A stretch of 64,000 nucleotides of DNA from Azoarcus indigens (GCF_004361735.1 NZ_SNVV01000016.1:1-64000), one strand, 5' to 3'. Positions 15,611 to 24,541 are shown, numbered from the stretch's first letter. The notes: generated by a model not told the origin, from the sequence alone. A program made the numbers and translations.

Positions 15611-16624
15611 TCAATCGGCGAAGCCGAAGAACACGTCTTCGAGCGAGGGTTCGCGCACCCGGATGTCGCTCACCCTGCCGGCCAGCATGGTGAGCGCCTC
15701 CAGCACCGCCATCTTGAGCTCGCGCCGGCATTGCAGCGCCAGGCCGCCTTCGCAGTCGCCCACCGCCAGCAGTGGCAGGCCGGCGAGCGCGGCGCGCACC
15801 GCGGCGATTTCCACCGCGGCCACCCGCAGCTCGATGTTCAACGGCAAGTCCATGCGCTCGCGCAGCGCCTGCACCGTGCCCAGCGCCTGCACCTTACCGG
15901 CGGCCATGATGGCGAGGCGGTCCACCCGCTCCTGGATCTCGGCCAGGATGTGGGAGGTGAGCACCATGGTGACGCCCTCGGCGCGCAGTTCGCGCAGGGT
16001 GGCGTAGAAGTCGCGGATGGCTTCGGGGTCCAGCCCGGTGGTGGGTTCGTCCAGGAACAGCAGCCGCGGCTTGCCGAGCAGGGCCTGGGCGAAGCCGAGG
16101 CGCTGGCGCATGCCCTTGGAGTATTCCCGCACCCGCCGCCGCGCCGCTTGGGCGAGGCCGACACGCTCCAGCGCCGGCGCGCAGTCGGCCGCCGCCGCGC
16201 CCTTGAGGCGGGCGAAGAAGTGCAGCGTTTCCAGGCCGGTGAGGTTGTCGTAGAGCACCACGTTTTCCGGCAGGTAGCCGACGGCGCGGCGGGCGGCGCG
16301 GAAATCGCGGCCGCCGACGGCGACGCCGCCGATGCGGATCTCGCCGGCGCTGGCCGGCACCAGGCCCAGCATCATCTTGAACAGGGTGCTCTTGCCGGCG
16401 CCGTTGTGGCCGATGAGACCGAACAGTTCGCCGCGGCGGATGTCCAGATCCACGCCATCCACCGCATGCACCGCGCCGTAGTGCTTGCGCACGCCGCGGA
16501 CGGTGACCACCGCGTCGGTGGTTCCAGCGGCTTCAGTGGCTTCAGTGGCTTGGGCGCCCGGGTGCTGCTCCGCAGCGGCTGTGGCCAGCGGGTCGGCGCC
16601 CGCGCCGGACGACGCGTTCGGCAT
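15611..16624 (-). CDS. nosF: NosF, ATPase of the Nos ABC transporter (337 aa)
   Basis: An ABC ATPase with Walker A GHNGAGKST near residue 72, a Q-loop region YLPENVVLYDNLTG, the signature YSKGMRQRLGFAQ, Walker B LLFLDEPTTGLDP, and the switch His in TSHILAEIQ. About 35 residues of Ala/Thr-rich N-terminal extension precede the domain. ATG 16624, separated by one base from the nosD stop (TGAAATG), is preferred over an upstream GTG at 16654. Coupled to NosD and NosY, it energises assembly of the copper-sulfur centre of N2O reductase. Confidence 0.94.
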   Translation of the reverse strand: MPNASSGAGADPLATAAAEQHPGAQATEATEAAGTTDAVVTVRGVRKHYGAVHAVDGVDLDIRRGELFGLIGHNGAGKSTLFKMMLGLVPASAGEIRIGGVAVGGRDFRAARRAVGYLPENVVLYDNLTGLETLHFFARLKGAAAADCAPALERVGLAQAARRRVREYSKGMRQRLGFAQALLGKPRLLFLDEPTTGLDPEAIRDFYATLRELRAEGVTMVLTSHILAEIQERVDRLAIMAAGKVQALGTVQALRERMDLPLNIELRVAAVEIAAVRAALAGLPLLAVGDCEGGLALQCRRELKMAVLEALTMLAGRVSDIRVREPSLEDVFFGFAD

Positions 16625-16625
16625 T

Positions 16626-17915
16626 TCAGCGTATGCCAGGGAAGGTCTTGCCACGCCAGTCTCTCCAGTTTTCCTTGTCGGGCCGCATGCGCGGCTTGGG
16701 GTCGACCACGCTGGGCGCGCGCAGCAGCGGGAACTGCTGGCCGACCAGGCGCAGGGTCTGCACCGCCGGGCTGGCGAGCAGCAGCTTGATCAGCGGATGC
16801 TTCCCGCTCAGGCGGTCGACCAGGTCGTTGGCCTCGTAGCGCACATCGCCCACGCCGTCGCCGTTGCGGTCCCAGCCAAGGTAGTTGCTCCAGTGGTTGC
16901 CTTCCTTGATCCCCCACAATTCGTCGCGGGCGCCGACGTAGCGCAGCTGCTCGCGGTTGGCGATGAAGTCGTTGCGTTCCACCTGGTTGTTCTTGGAGCC
17001 GGCCCACAGATGCACGCCGACGAGGTTGTCCACCAGCAGGTTGCCGCGCAGGGTGTTGTACTCGGCGTCGTAGATGAAGAAGCCGCGCGAATTGCCGGCG
17101 ACGATGTTGTTCTCCACCACCGCGTCCTGGATGGTGCGCAGCATGATGCCGTGGTCGGAATTGGCCCAGACGCGGTTGTTGCGCACCACCTGGTCGCGCA
17201 CCTCCATCAGCGCCAGGCCGCCGCGGTTCATCCATACATCGTTGTCCTCCCACAGGTTGCGGTAGGAGTTCATGTAGTGGGTGCCGTAGCGGCTGTGGTG
17301 CAGGCGGTTGCCGCGGAAGACGGCGTCGTGGGTGACGTCTACATAGAGGGCGTCGCGCACGAAGCTGATTTCGTTGCCCAGCACCCGGGCCCGCCGGGTG
17401 TTGTAGAGCTGCACGCCGTTGCCGCGCTGGGAGGATTGGTAATCCCGCTTGCCGGTGATGACGTTGCCTTCGATCAGCACGTCGTTGGCCTGCTCCACCC
17501 ACAGGCCGAACAGGTTGTAGGTGAGCTCGCAGTTGCGCACCACCGCGCGGTCGGCGCCGGGCTGGATGTAGATGCCGGCGTTCTGCTCGCGCAGGCTGCC
17601 GCCGGAGTCGGCCACGATCAGCCCTTCGATGACGACGTCCACCGCGGTGACGCGTATCGTGTCGCCGCGCTCGCCGCCGGAGATCGTCGGCCGCTCCAGG
17701 CCGCGCAGCGTCAGCGGCTTGGTGATGCGCAGGTTCTCCACGTAGCGGCCGCGCGCCACTTCCACCACGTCACCGGCTTCGGCGCGGTCGAGCGCGGCCT
17801 GGATGGATTCGCCGGGCACCACCCGCAGCGTGGCCGCGGCGGCCAGGGGCGCCAGCGCTGCCAGCGCGATGCCGGCGATGAGGATCAGCAGGCGGCGGGC
17901 GGTGGGGAGCGTCAT
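16626..17915 (-). CDS. nosD: NosD, periplasmic beta-helix protein of the NosDFY complex (429 aa)
   Basis: A signal peptide (residues 1-27, ending PLAAAATL) is followed by a right-handed parallel beta-helix made of about 20-residue Asn-rich repeats (for example VVRNCELTYN, VLIEGNVITG, VVRNNRVWAN). The CASH-type fold and the closing GNHWSNYLGWDRNGDGVGD block are diagnostic of NosD. It hands copper or sulfur from NosFY/NosL to apo-NosZ. It begins 10 bases after the small membrane protein gene. Confidence 0.95.
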   Translation of the reverse strand: MTLPTARRLLILIAGIALAALAPLAAAATLRVVPGESIQAALDRAEAGDVVEVARGRYVENLRITKPLTLRGLERPTISGGERGDTIRVTAVDVVIEGLIVADSGGSLREQNAGIYIQPGADRAVVRNCELTYNLFGLWVEQANDVLIEGNVITGKRDYQSSQRGNGVQLYNTRRARVLGNEISFVRDALYVDVTHDAVFRGNRLHHSRYGTHYMNSYRNLWEDNDVWMNRGGLALMEVRDQVVRNNRVWANSDHGIMLRTIQDAVVENNIVAGNSRGFFIYDAEYNTLRGNLLVDNLVGVHLWAGSKNNQVERNDFIANREQLRYVGARDELWGIKEGNHWSNYLGWDRNGDGVGDVRYEANDLVDRLSGKHPLIKLLLASPAVQTLRLVGQQFPLLRAPSVVDPKPRMRPDKENWRDWRGKTFPGIR

Positions 17916-17925
17916 GGCGGAAGGC

Positions 17926-18381
17926 TCACACCACCAGCAGGCCGAAGGACTTCAGCGCCAGGAACAGGGCCGCGCCCATCAGCAGGTTCTTGAAGCCGAC
18001 GTAGCACAGCATGTCCATCAGCGAAGCCGCGCGGTAACGCCGGCCCCACCACGGCCCTTCCTTCACATAGGGCTTGGCGCCGAGGCGGACGATGACTTCG
18101 AACACGCTCCAGCCGAACCACCAGCCGATGACGGCGCCCGCCTCCAGCCGGCCGGCGGCCGCCAGCACCCACACCACGCTGACCGCCAGCGCGAGCGCCA
18201 GGCCGGCGCCCTGCAGCGCGCGCAATTGAGTGCGCGGATGGCGGAAGCCGCTGCGGCTCCACGGCCACAGGTGGTCCCAAAGCTCGGCGGCCAGCCGGCG
18301 CAGGCCACCGCCTTCCGCCGCGTAGGGCGGCTGCACCGGCTCGGTGAGCATTCTCGGGTCGACCATGTTGTCGTTCTCCAT
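17926..18381 (-). CDS. unnamed membrane protein inserted between nosR and nosD (151 aa)
   Basis: I do not recognise a named family. About 60 polar residues (with a Trp/Pro-rich DHLWPWSRSGFRHPRTQLRA) lead to a helix near 58-78 (LALALAVSVVWVLAAAG), a second near 84-98 (VIGWWFGWSVFEVIV), and a third near 125-150 (FKNLLMGAALFLALKSFGLLVV). A conserved-looking loop GPWWGRRYRAASLMDM lies between the last two. The gene starts 4 bases after nosR, with GAGG before ATG 18381, and 10 bases before nosD, so it must be co-expressed with the N2O reductase machinery. A role next to NosR in electron transfer or complex assembly is inference. Confidence 0.8.
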   Translation of the reverse strand: MENDNMVDPRMLTEPVQPPYAAEGGGLRRLAAELWDHLWPWSRSGFRHPRTQLRALQGAGLALALAVSVVWVLAAAGRLEAGAVIGWWFGWSVFEVIVRLGAKPYVKEGPWWGRRYRAASLMDMLCYVGFKNLLMGAALFLALKSFGLLVV

Positions 18382-18385
18382 TGCC

Positions 18386-20599
18386 TCAGGACTGCGGCGC
18401 TATGCCGCTGGCCGCGTTGGCGGTGGCCGCGTTGGCGGTGGCCGCGGCGGGCACCGGCTTGATCGGGATGTAGTAGCCGTTCGCGCCTATCGGCGTCAGC
18501 GGCAGGCCGGCCTTGCCGCGGCGCTTGCGCTCGTGCACCAGCGGCGGGCAGGCGTGGTCGTCGGTGTAGAGCACCATGCAGTCCAGGCAATGCAGGCATT
18601 CGCGCTGGTCGATGCGGCCGTGCTCGTCGATGGCCTGGGAGCCGCAGCCCACCGCGCAGGCCTTGCAGCTGCTGCACTCCGACTTGCGCTTGAGGCCGAA
18701 CCAGCGGAAGGTCGTCGGCATCGCCAGCGAGGCGCCAAGCGGGCACAGGTACTTGCAGAACGGCCGCTCGGTGAAGATCGACAAGCCGAGCAGGCTGGCG
18801 GCGAACAAGGTGTAGGGCCAGCTGCGGTTGAACAGGCCGACCAGGAAGGTGGTCTTGAACGGCTCCACCTCGGCCAGCATCTCCGCCAGCCCCATGGAGA
18901 ACACCGATACCGCCAGCAATCCGCCGAACACGCCGTACTTCACCCACTTCAGGCGGTGGTGCCAGACCTTGGGCAGCTTGAACTGGAAGCGCTTCAGCCC
19001 GACCCAGCCGCCTGTCTTGTACAGCAGCTCCGACAGCGAGCCGAAGGGGCACAGCCAGCCGCAAAACAGCCCCCTGCCCCACAGGAAGACGGTGGCGACG
19101 ATGAAGATCCAGAACAGGAAGATGAAGGGATCGGTGAGGAAGAGCTCCCAGCGCCACTGGAACAGCAGCGCATGGAACCAGGTGAGCACCTGGGTGATGG
19201 AGGGCTGCGCCATCAGGTGGAAGCCGACGAAGCCGATGCTGATGAGCCAGAAGCTGTACTTGAAGCCATTCACCGGCCACTTGTTGTTGCGGGTGGCGGC
19301 GCGGGTCAGGCGGTCACGCCGGGCATATACCACCGCCACCGCGATCAGCAGCGCGGCGAAGGCGGCGATCTCGTAGCGGCGCGTCTGCCACACCCGCAGC
19401 CAGGGCGGCGCCGGCTTCTTCACCTCAGGCCGGCCGCCGTCCAAGTAGTGCGCGGGCAGCCAGTATTCGCTGTCGAAGTTGGCGAAGCTGCGGGTGCCGG
19501 TTTCGCGGTCCACCCGGTTGCCGAGGAAGGTGAACTTCCACGGGTAGGCGGCGGAGAAGGCGTCGGAGCGGATGATGAAGATGGCCGACTCGTCGAAACG
19601 CGGCGCACCGGCCGCCGCCAGGCCGTAGAGGTTGAGGTAGTCCAGGTCGCGGAAGGTGAAGGCGTCCTGGCCCTGACGCACTTGCACCCGGTCGTACAGG
19701 CCGCCGCGCACGAAGCCGGAACCCTTGAAGGATTCCTTGCCGTCGCTGCGGATCACGAAGATGGCGTGCTCGCCCGGCTTCAGCCGTGCCAGCAGGTTCT
19801 GCCAGCCGGCCTCGCCCAGGACCGCGCGGCCCACGTCCGGCTGGTTGAGGTAGCCGTACCAGAGTTCGATGAAGGGCTGGGCGGCGCGCGGCAGGCCAAC
19901 CTGCTCCGGCGCCACTGTCAGCTTCTTCACGCTGCCTTCCGTGGCCAGCGTCGCCCAGTCCGGCGTTGCGCCGGTTTCCAGCAGCCGGGCCTGCGGACGC
20001 ATGGTGCGTTCCAGAATGCCGACCTGGCGCGCCACCGCGGCGCCGGAGCTCATCATCACCTGGTTCTGCGCGATCACAGTGACGGTGGCACCGGAGATGG
20101 CGTCCAGGCCGATGATGTCTTCCTCCGGCCGCGACTGGCCGATCTCGATGTTGTCGCCGACGAACTTGCCGAGGTACTGCTGGTTGAAGCGCACCAGCGC
20201 CGATTCCGGAATGCCCAGCAGCAGGATGGGCTCGGAGTGCTTGAGGATGCGGCTGCCGGTGAAGCGGCCGTTGGCGTCCATGCCGATCAGCGTCACCACC
20301 GGCTTGCCGGAATAGGCGGGAATGTCGGTGATGTCGGTGGACAGCATCACATAGCCCGCCAGGCGCCTGCCGTTTCCCTCCTCGACATAACCTTCGACAT
20401 AGAAGGGTCTTCCCTTGCGCTCGGAGAAAATCGTGGCGCCCGGGAGCACCTCGGCACAGGGCACGTAGTCGCACAAACGGGGAGCGGTGTTCAGTTCGGC
20501 GGGCAGCTTGGCCTCGTAGGCATCCGCCCGCACCAGGGGGGCCGCGAACAGCAGCGCGGCGAGTAGCAGCAGCCCGCGCAGGGCCTGGGGGATCATCAT
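18386..20599 (-). CDS. nosR: NosR, membrane flavo-iron-sulfur protein for N2O reduction (737 aa)
   Basis: The domains in order are: a signal peptide, a periplasmic FMN-binding domain with the covalent attachment motif DAISGATVT near residue 170, and about six membrane helices with two C-x3-C-P motifs (CGWLCPFGS and CKYLCPLGAS). A C-terminal cytoplasmic ferredoxin part follows (CSSCKACAVGC and CLHCLDCMVLYTDDHACP). The first cluster ends GCG rather than the usual CP. NosR passes quinol-derived electrons toward NosZ and affects nosZ expression. An ATG also exists at 20623, but a class II anaerobox with TAGACT -10 puts the transcription start at about that base. The MM start at 20599 is therefore preferred; the ribosome site there is weak. 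Confidence 0.92.
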   Translation of the reverse strand: MMIPQALRGLLLLAALLFAAPLVRADAYEAKLPAELNTAPRLCDYVPCAEVLPGATIFSERKGRPFYVEGYVEEGNGRRLAGYVMLSTDITDIPAYSGKPVVTLIGMDANGRFTGSRILKHSEPILLLGIPESALVRFNQQYLGKFVGDNIEIGQSRPEEDIIGLDAISGATVTVIAQNQVMMSSGAAVARQVGILERTMRPQARLLETGATPDWATLATEGSVKKLTVAPEQVGLPRAAQPFIELWYGYLNQPDVGRAVLGEAGWQNLLARLKPGEHAIFVIRSDGKESFKGSGFVRGGLYDRVQVRQGQDAFTFRDLDYLNLYGLAAAGAPRFDESAIFIIRSDAFSAAYPWKFTFLGNRVDRETGTRSFANFDSEYWLPAHYLDGGRPEVKKPAPPWLRVWQTRRYEIAAFAALLIAVAVVYARRDRLTRAATRNNKWPVNGFKYSFWLISIGFVGFHLMAQPSITQVLTWFHALLFQWRWELFLTDPFIFLFWIFIVATVFLWGRGLFCGWLCPFGSLSELLYKTGGWVGLKRFQFKLPKVWHHRLKWVKYGVFGGLLAVSVFSMGLAEMLAEVEPFKTTFLVGLFNRSWPYTLFAASLLGLSIFTERPFCKYLCPLGASLAMPTTFRWFGLKRKSECSSCKACAVGCGSQAIDEHGRIDQRECLHCLDCMVLYTDDHACPPLVHERKRRGKAGLPLTPIGANGYYIPIKPVPAAATANAATANAASGIAPQS

Positions 20600-20629
20600 G
20601 GTACGGTCCGTCTGGAACGGCATGGCCGC

Positions 20630-20671
20630 AGTCTAGGAAGCGCGACGCAGGCTGTACTTGTTGCGGGTCAA
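20630..20671 (-). promoter_or_regulatory. FNR/DNR-type promoter of nosR
   Basis: On the minus strand TTGACCCGCAACAA (20671-20658) matches the box at 8 of 10. TAGACT (20635-20630) is the -10 at class II distance. This gives nosR a promoter separate from nosZ, with a start near 20623. Confidence 0.72.
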
Positions 20672-20703
20672 TTTCGCCGGGCGCTCCACCAGCGCCTGCA
20701 GGG

Positions 20704-20731
20704 AAAAAAGCGAGGGGCGCCAGGCCCCTCG
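20704..20731 (-). terminator. terminator between nosZ and nosR
   Basis: A perfect 8-bp stem (20711-20718 with 20724-20731, CGAGGGGC/GCCCCTCG) has a 5-base loop. On the minus strand it is followed by C and six T (20709-20704). It should end most nosZ transcripts, so the abundant enzyme and its assembly genes are set at different levels. Confidence 0.88.
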
Positions 20732-20769
20732 AATCGCACCCCATCAACAACCCGGGAAAAAGAAAGGGA

Positions 20770-22716
20770 TCAGGCCTCCACGATCATGCGCGAGCGCATC
20801 TCGAGGTGCAGCGCGTGGCAGAAGTGGGTGCAGTAGCACCAGAACACGCCCGGCTTGTCGGCCTTGAAGGTGACGGACTTCGTCTCCTGCGGATTGACGA
20901 TGAAATTGACGTTGTACTTCGGGATGGCGAAGCCGTGCGTCAGGTCTTCCACCTTGTCCAGGTTGGTGAGGATGATGGTGATCTCGTCGCCCACCTTGAC
21001 CTTGAACTCCCGCGGCTCGAAGGCCGGCGCCAGTGAGGCGATCTTCACCGTGACCTTCTTGCCGTCGCGGAACACGCCGGCTTCCTTCTGATCCTTCACC
21101 GCCAGCGGGAACTCGCTCATGTCATAGACCTGCTTGGGCCGCAGCAGATCGCGCTTGAAGATGATGAAGTCGTGCGGCTCCGGCCGTACCGGGTGGTCCG
21201 CCACCAGCTTCATCTTCTCGCCGGAGATGTCCACCAGCTGCTCGGTTTCCGCATGCAGCGGGCCGACCGGCAGGAAGCGGTCCTTGGAGAACTTGCAACC
21301 CACCGCCAGCCACTTGCCGTCGGCGAAGCGGGTTTCGGACTGGGAGGCATTCACGTGGCCCGGCTGGTAGGTGACATCCAGGCGATCGACGACGTACTGC
21401 GCGCTCTTGTCGCCGGCGTGGAATCTGATCGCCGCATCCACGTTCCATTTCACGATCTGGCTGTCGAGAAAGAGCGTGGTGTAGGCGTTGCCGCGGCCGT
21501 CGAAGGCGGTGTGCAGCGGGCCGAGACCCAGTTCCACTTCAGCGACGATGGCCTTGTCGATGTCGTCCAGCTTGCCGTCGAACCAGTCCAGTACCTTGGC
21601 CAGCTCGATCACCGTGCCGGTGGGCGAAAGCTTGCCGGCGCAGATGAAGTACTTGGCGTCCGGCGTGGCATTCACGCCGTGCGGGTTCTTCGGTACCGAC
21701 ACGTAGCCGACCAGCGCGGTCTTCGGGTCCGGGTTGGCGGCGCGGGTTCCATCCACCACCGGCACCTTGGACGTGCCTATGGTGATGGTCTTGCCGGCCT
21801 TCACCGCCTCCTCGACGCGGGCGATGTTGACGAACAGGCAGGCGTCGCGCTCGGCGGACATCATGCCTTCATAGTGGTAGCCGCCTTCGGTGTTGTACTG
21901 GTTGGTCGCCGCCAGCTTGCCGTCGTAGGAGGTGGCCACCAGGTCGCAGTTGCCGTCGATCAGCATCTGCCAGCGCACTTCCATGGTCTCCGCATCGACG
22001 CAGGAGAACAGCGAGCGGTATTTCTCCGGCGATTCCAGATCGCGGCCGTCGTTGGGCAGCGGAACGTGGAACTCGGCGCCGCAGAACACGCGGGTGGTGT
22101 AGTTGATCGCCGGGTCCACCGGGTCGCGCTTGTCCGGGAAGATGCCGTGGAAGCCCTGCACATTGGGCAGCTCGGTGATCTTGTCGCAGATGAAGTAATC
22201 CAGCCGGATACGGGCGATACGGCTGTTGATCTTGTCATTGATCCAGGCGTAGCGGCCGTCGTAGTTGCCGTCCTTGTAGGAGGCATGGGTGTGGTGGGTG
22301 TCGGCCACGGTGTACTTCAGGCTGCCGTCCGCCTTGGTACCCATCACCGCCTTGGATTCATTGGTGATGCCCCAGCCCACCAGCGCGTCCGGCACGAAGC
22401 ACGGCACCCGGTGCAGCTCGCGGCCGGAAGGCATGCCGAGCACGCGGAAGTCGCCGGTGTGGCCGCCGCTCCAGAAACCGTAATACGTATCCAGCTCGCC
22501 CGGCTTCAGGTGCGGGTTCTGACCTTCGTGGGCGGCGTCGGCATGGCCGGCCGCGGCGGCAGGCACAGCGCTGGCCGACTTGCTGTCCTGGTTGCAGGCG
22601 GACAGGCCGACACTCATCGAGGCGCCCGCAAGCCCCGCTACCGCCGCGGTGTTGAGGAATCTGCGACGGCCCGTATCCAGCTGCTCCTCAGGCGTCTTGT
22701 TGTGTTCTCGGCTCAT
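20770..22716 (-). CDS. nosZ: nitrous-oxide reductase NosZ, Tat-exported clade I type (648 aa)
   Basis: This is the periplasmic copper enzyme that reduces N2O to N2. The N-terminus has a twin-arginine signal (GRRRFLNTAAVAG near residues 16-28), the mark of the typical (clade I) enzyme. The beta-propeller carries the CuZ histidines, visible in ADTHHTHASY near 135 and elsewhere. The C-terminal cupredoxin domain has the CuA ligands in WCYCTHFCHALHLEM near 625-640. ATG 22716 has GGAG upstream; a longer frame lacks any signal logic. Gene order nosZ-nosR, rather than nosR-nosZ as in Pseudomonas, is seen in Rhodocyclales and Burkholderiales. An anaerobox promoter lies at 22763-22804. Confidence 0.97.
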   Translation of the reverse strand: MSREHNKTPEEQLDTGRRRFLNTAAVAGLAGASMSVGLSACNQDSKSASAVPAAAAGHADAAHEGQNPHLKPGELDTYYGFWSGGHTGDFRVLGMPSGRELHRVPCFVPDALVGWGITNESKAVMGTKADGSLKYTVADTHHTHASYKDGNYDGRYAWINDKINSRIARIRLDYFICDKITELPNVQGFHGIFPDKRDPVDPAINYTTRVFCGAEFHVPLPNDGRDLESPEKYRSLFSCVDAETMEVRWQMLIDGNCDLVATSYDGKLAATNQYNTEGGYHYEGMMSAERDACLFVNIARVEEAVKAGKTITIGTSKVPVVDGTRAANPDPKTALVGYVSVPKNPHGVNATPDAKYFICAGKLSPTGTVIELAKVLDWFDGKLDDIDKAIVAEVELGLGPLHTAFDGRGNAYTTLFLDSQIVKWNVDAAIRFHAGDKSAQYVVDRLDVTYQPGHVNASQSETRFADGKWLAVGCKFSKDRFLPVGPLHAETEQLVDISGEKMKLVADHPVRPEPHDFIIFKRDLLRPKQVYDMSEFPLAVKDQKEAGVFRDGKKVTVKIASLAPAFEPREFKVKVGDEITIILTNLDKVEDLTHGFAIPKYNVNFIVNPQETKSVTFKADKPGVFWCYCTHFCHALHLEMRSRMIVEA

Positions 22717-22762
22717 GTTGCGTGACTCCGTTTGCGATGGGATGACCTTCTTGTCGGGGTCG

Positions 22763-22804
22763 ATTCTCGAAGTCCGCGACAGCGGAATCCTTGATCCACC
22801 GCAA
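22763..22804 (-). promoter_or_regulatory. FNR/DNR-type promoter of nosZ
   Basis: On the minus strand TTGCGGTGGATCAA (22804-22791) has a perfect ATCAA half. GAGAAT (22768-22763) is the -10 at class II spacing. The start would be near 22756, about 40 bases before ATG 22716. Confidence 0.7.
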
Positions 22805-22978
22805 ATTCGGAAAGTCACTTCGCGCAGGGCAGCAAAGCCATGGCCAGGGAATATGTCAGTGCGGCCGGCACAGCCACACCACCCGCATAAGCGGTACGCC
22901 TGGCCGACGCGCGTCCGGCCATGCCGTTTTGTTGCGGGAAATTTCGCGGAGGCGCGGAAAAGGGAACGCAGAAATGGA

Positions 22979-23006
22979 AAAGGCCCCTGGGTTTCCAGGG
23001 GCCTTT
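22979..23006 (-). terminator. terminator of the tRNA-Ser gene
   Basis: A perfect 12-bp stem, AAAGGCCCCTGG with CCAGGGGCCTTT (22979-22990 and 22995-23006), and a 4-base loop lie just after the tRNA in the minus direction. The T-run is short (about four). Confidence 0.8.
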
Positions 23007-23013
23007 CCGTATC

Positions 23014-23107
23014 TGGCGGAGACGGAGGGATTCGAACCCTCGATGCGAGTTTTAGCCCGCATGCTCCCTTAGCAGGGGAGTGCCTTCGACCTCTCGGCCA
23101 CGTCTCC
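23014..23107 (-). tRNA. tRNA-Ser, anticodon GCT
   Basis: The minus strand reads GGAGACGTGGCCGAGAGG at the 5' end and pairs with CGTCTCC before an encoded CCA (22 bases from each end checked). The anticodon loop is CTGCTAA (GCT, reading AGC/AGU codons). The variable arm is long, as in serine tRNAs, and GGTTCGAATCC is the T-arm. It ends with its own terminator. Confidence 0.97.
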
Positions 23108-23152
23108 GTTACGAGGGCGCGACTATAGCTGGTTCGCGCCAGCGGGTCAATT

Positions 23153-24382
23153 TCAAGCTTCGCCGCCGTCCAGGCCGAAAGCCTTATGCAGCACGCGCAC
23201 CGCCAGCTCGAGATACTTCTCTTCGATGGCGACGGAAATCTTGATCTCGGAGGTCGAGATCATCTGAATGTTGATGCCCTCCTCGGCCAGCGTGCGGAAC
23301 ATCTTGGAAGCCACGCCCGGATGCGAACGCATGCCGACGCCGACCACCGAAACCTTGGCCATGGTCTTGTCGCTCTTCAGCTCACGGGCGCCGAAATGCG
23401 CCTTCACGCCGTCCAGGATCTTGACCGCCTTGTCCAAGTCACCGCGGCCGACGGTAAAGGAGAAATCGGTGGTGCCGTCATGGCCGACGTTCTGGATGAT
23501 CATGTCCACATCGATGTTCGCTTCCGCGATCGGACCGAGGATCTGGTAGGCGATGCCGGGCTTGTCGGGCACGCCGAGAACGGTGAGCTTGGCCTCGTCG
23601 CGGTTGAAGGCGATGCCGGAGATAACGGGCTGTTCCATGTTGCTGTCTTCCTCGACTGTGATGAGCGTGCCCTCCCCTCCGTCCTGGAAACTGGACAGGA
23701 CACGCAGCTTGACCTTGTACTTGCCGGCGAACTCGACCGAGCGGATCTGCAGCACCTTGGAGCCCAGGCTGGCCATCTCGAGCATCTCCTCGAAGGTGAT
23801 GGTGTCCAGCTTGCGGGCTTCCGGAACGATGCGCGGGTCGGTGGTATAGACGCCGTCCACATCGGTGTAGATCTGGCATTCGTCGGCATTGAGCGCCGCC
23901 GCCAGTGCAACCCCGGTGGTATCCGAGCCGCCGCGGCCCAGCGTGGTGATGTTGCCGTCGGCGTCCACGCCCTGGAAGCCAGCGACCACCACCACCGAAC
24001 CCTGCTGCAGGTCGCGGCGCATGCGCTCCTCATCGATCTCCAGGATGCGCGCCTTGGTGAATGAGGAGTCGGTGAGGATGCGCACCTGGCTACCGGTGTA
24101 ACTCTTCGCCTTGACGCCAATGTCTTGCAGCGCCATGCACAACAGGCCAATGGTGACCTGTTCGCCGGTGGAGATCACCACGTCCAGCTCACGCGGCTCC
24201 GGCGTCGCCGCCACTTCCTTGGCCAGCGCGATCAGCCGGTTCGTCTCGCCGCTCATCGCCGAAACCACGACCACCACGTCATGGCCCTCGGCGCGGAACT
24301 TGGCCACCTTGCGGGCAACGTTCTTGATCCGCTCGGGGCTACCCATGGAGGTGCCACCATACTTCTGAACTATCAGAGCCAT
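23153..24382 (-). CDS. lysC: aspartate kinase LysC (409 aa)
   Basis: This enzyme catalyses the first step of lysine, threonine and methionine synthesis (aspartate to aspartyl phosphate). The kinase domain opens with LIVQKYGGTSMGS, holds VVVSAMSGETNRL and TLGRGGSDTTGVALA, and covers ~1-245. Two ACT domains follow (~265-335 and ~345-405), which bind the feedback amino acids. Its length is normal for the proteobacterial monofunctional enzyme. An internal start for a beta subunit near residue 246 (MEQPVISGIA) is possible, as in some relatives. It lies just upstream of tRNA-Ser, as is common in betaproteobacteria. Confidence 0.97.
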   Translation of the reverse strand: MALIVQKYGGTSMGSPERIKNVARKVAKFRAEGHDVVVVVSAMSGETNRLIALAKEVAATPEPRELDVVISTGEQVTIGLLCMALQDIGVKAKSYTGSQVRILTDSSFTKARILEIDEERMRRDLQQGSVVVVAGFQGVDADGNITTLGRGGSDTTGVALAAALNADECQIYTDVDGVYTTDPRIVPEARKLDTITFEEMLEMASLGSKVLQIRSVEFAGKYKVKLRVLSSFQDGGEGTLITVEEDSNMEQPVISGIAFNRDEAKLTVLGVPDKPGIAYQILGPIAEANIDVDMIIQNVGHDGTTDFSFTVGRGDLDKAVKILDGVKAHFGARELKSDKTMAKVSVVGVGMRSHPGVASKMFRTLAEEGINIQMISTSEIKISVAIEEKYLELAVRVLHKAFGLDGGEA

Positions 24383-24511
24383 CGATCCAAGCGCCTGTGG
24401 ATAAAGCCCGAAATTCTATCCAAAGGCGGAGGTTTTTGCAGGAGTGAGAATCTTGACACGGAGAACCGCAAATATTGGTTACGGTTAACCCGGAACTGAG
24501 CGGCATCCCGG

Positions 24512-24541
24512 TTGTATGTATGAAGAATAGTGATCTATACT
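24512..24541 (+). promoter_or_regulatory. probable sigma-70 promoter of the small HTH gene
   Basis: TTGTAT (24512-24517) and TATACT (24536-24541) are 18 bases apart. The start would be near 24548, giving a leader of about 80 bases. The surrounding DNA is clearly more AT-rich than the genome around it. Confidence 0.6.

Noticed and set aside
16625-16654. GTG start of NosF at 16654 inside nosD
   Set aside because: It has no good ribosome site; the ATG at 16624 directly follows the nosD stop.
20770-22818. Longer NosZ starting at 22818
   Set aside because: The extra residues overlap the anaerobox promoter and place an unrelated sequence before the twin-arginine signal. ATG 22716 has GGAG.
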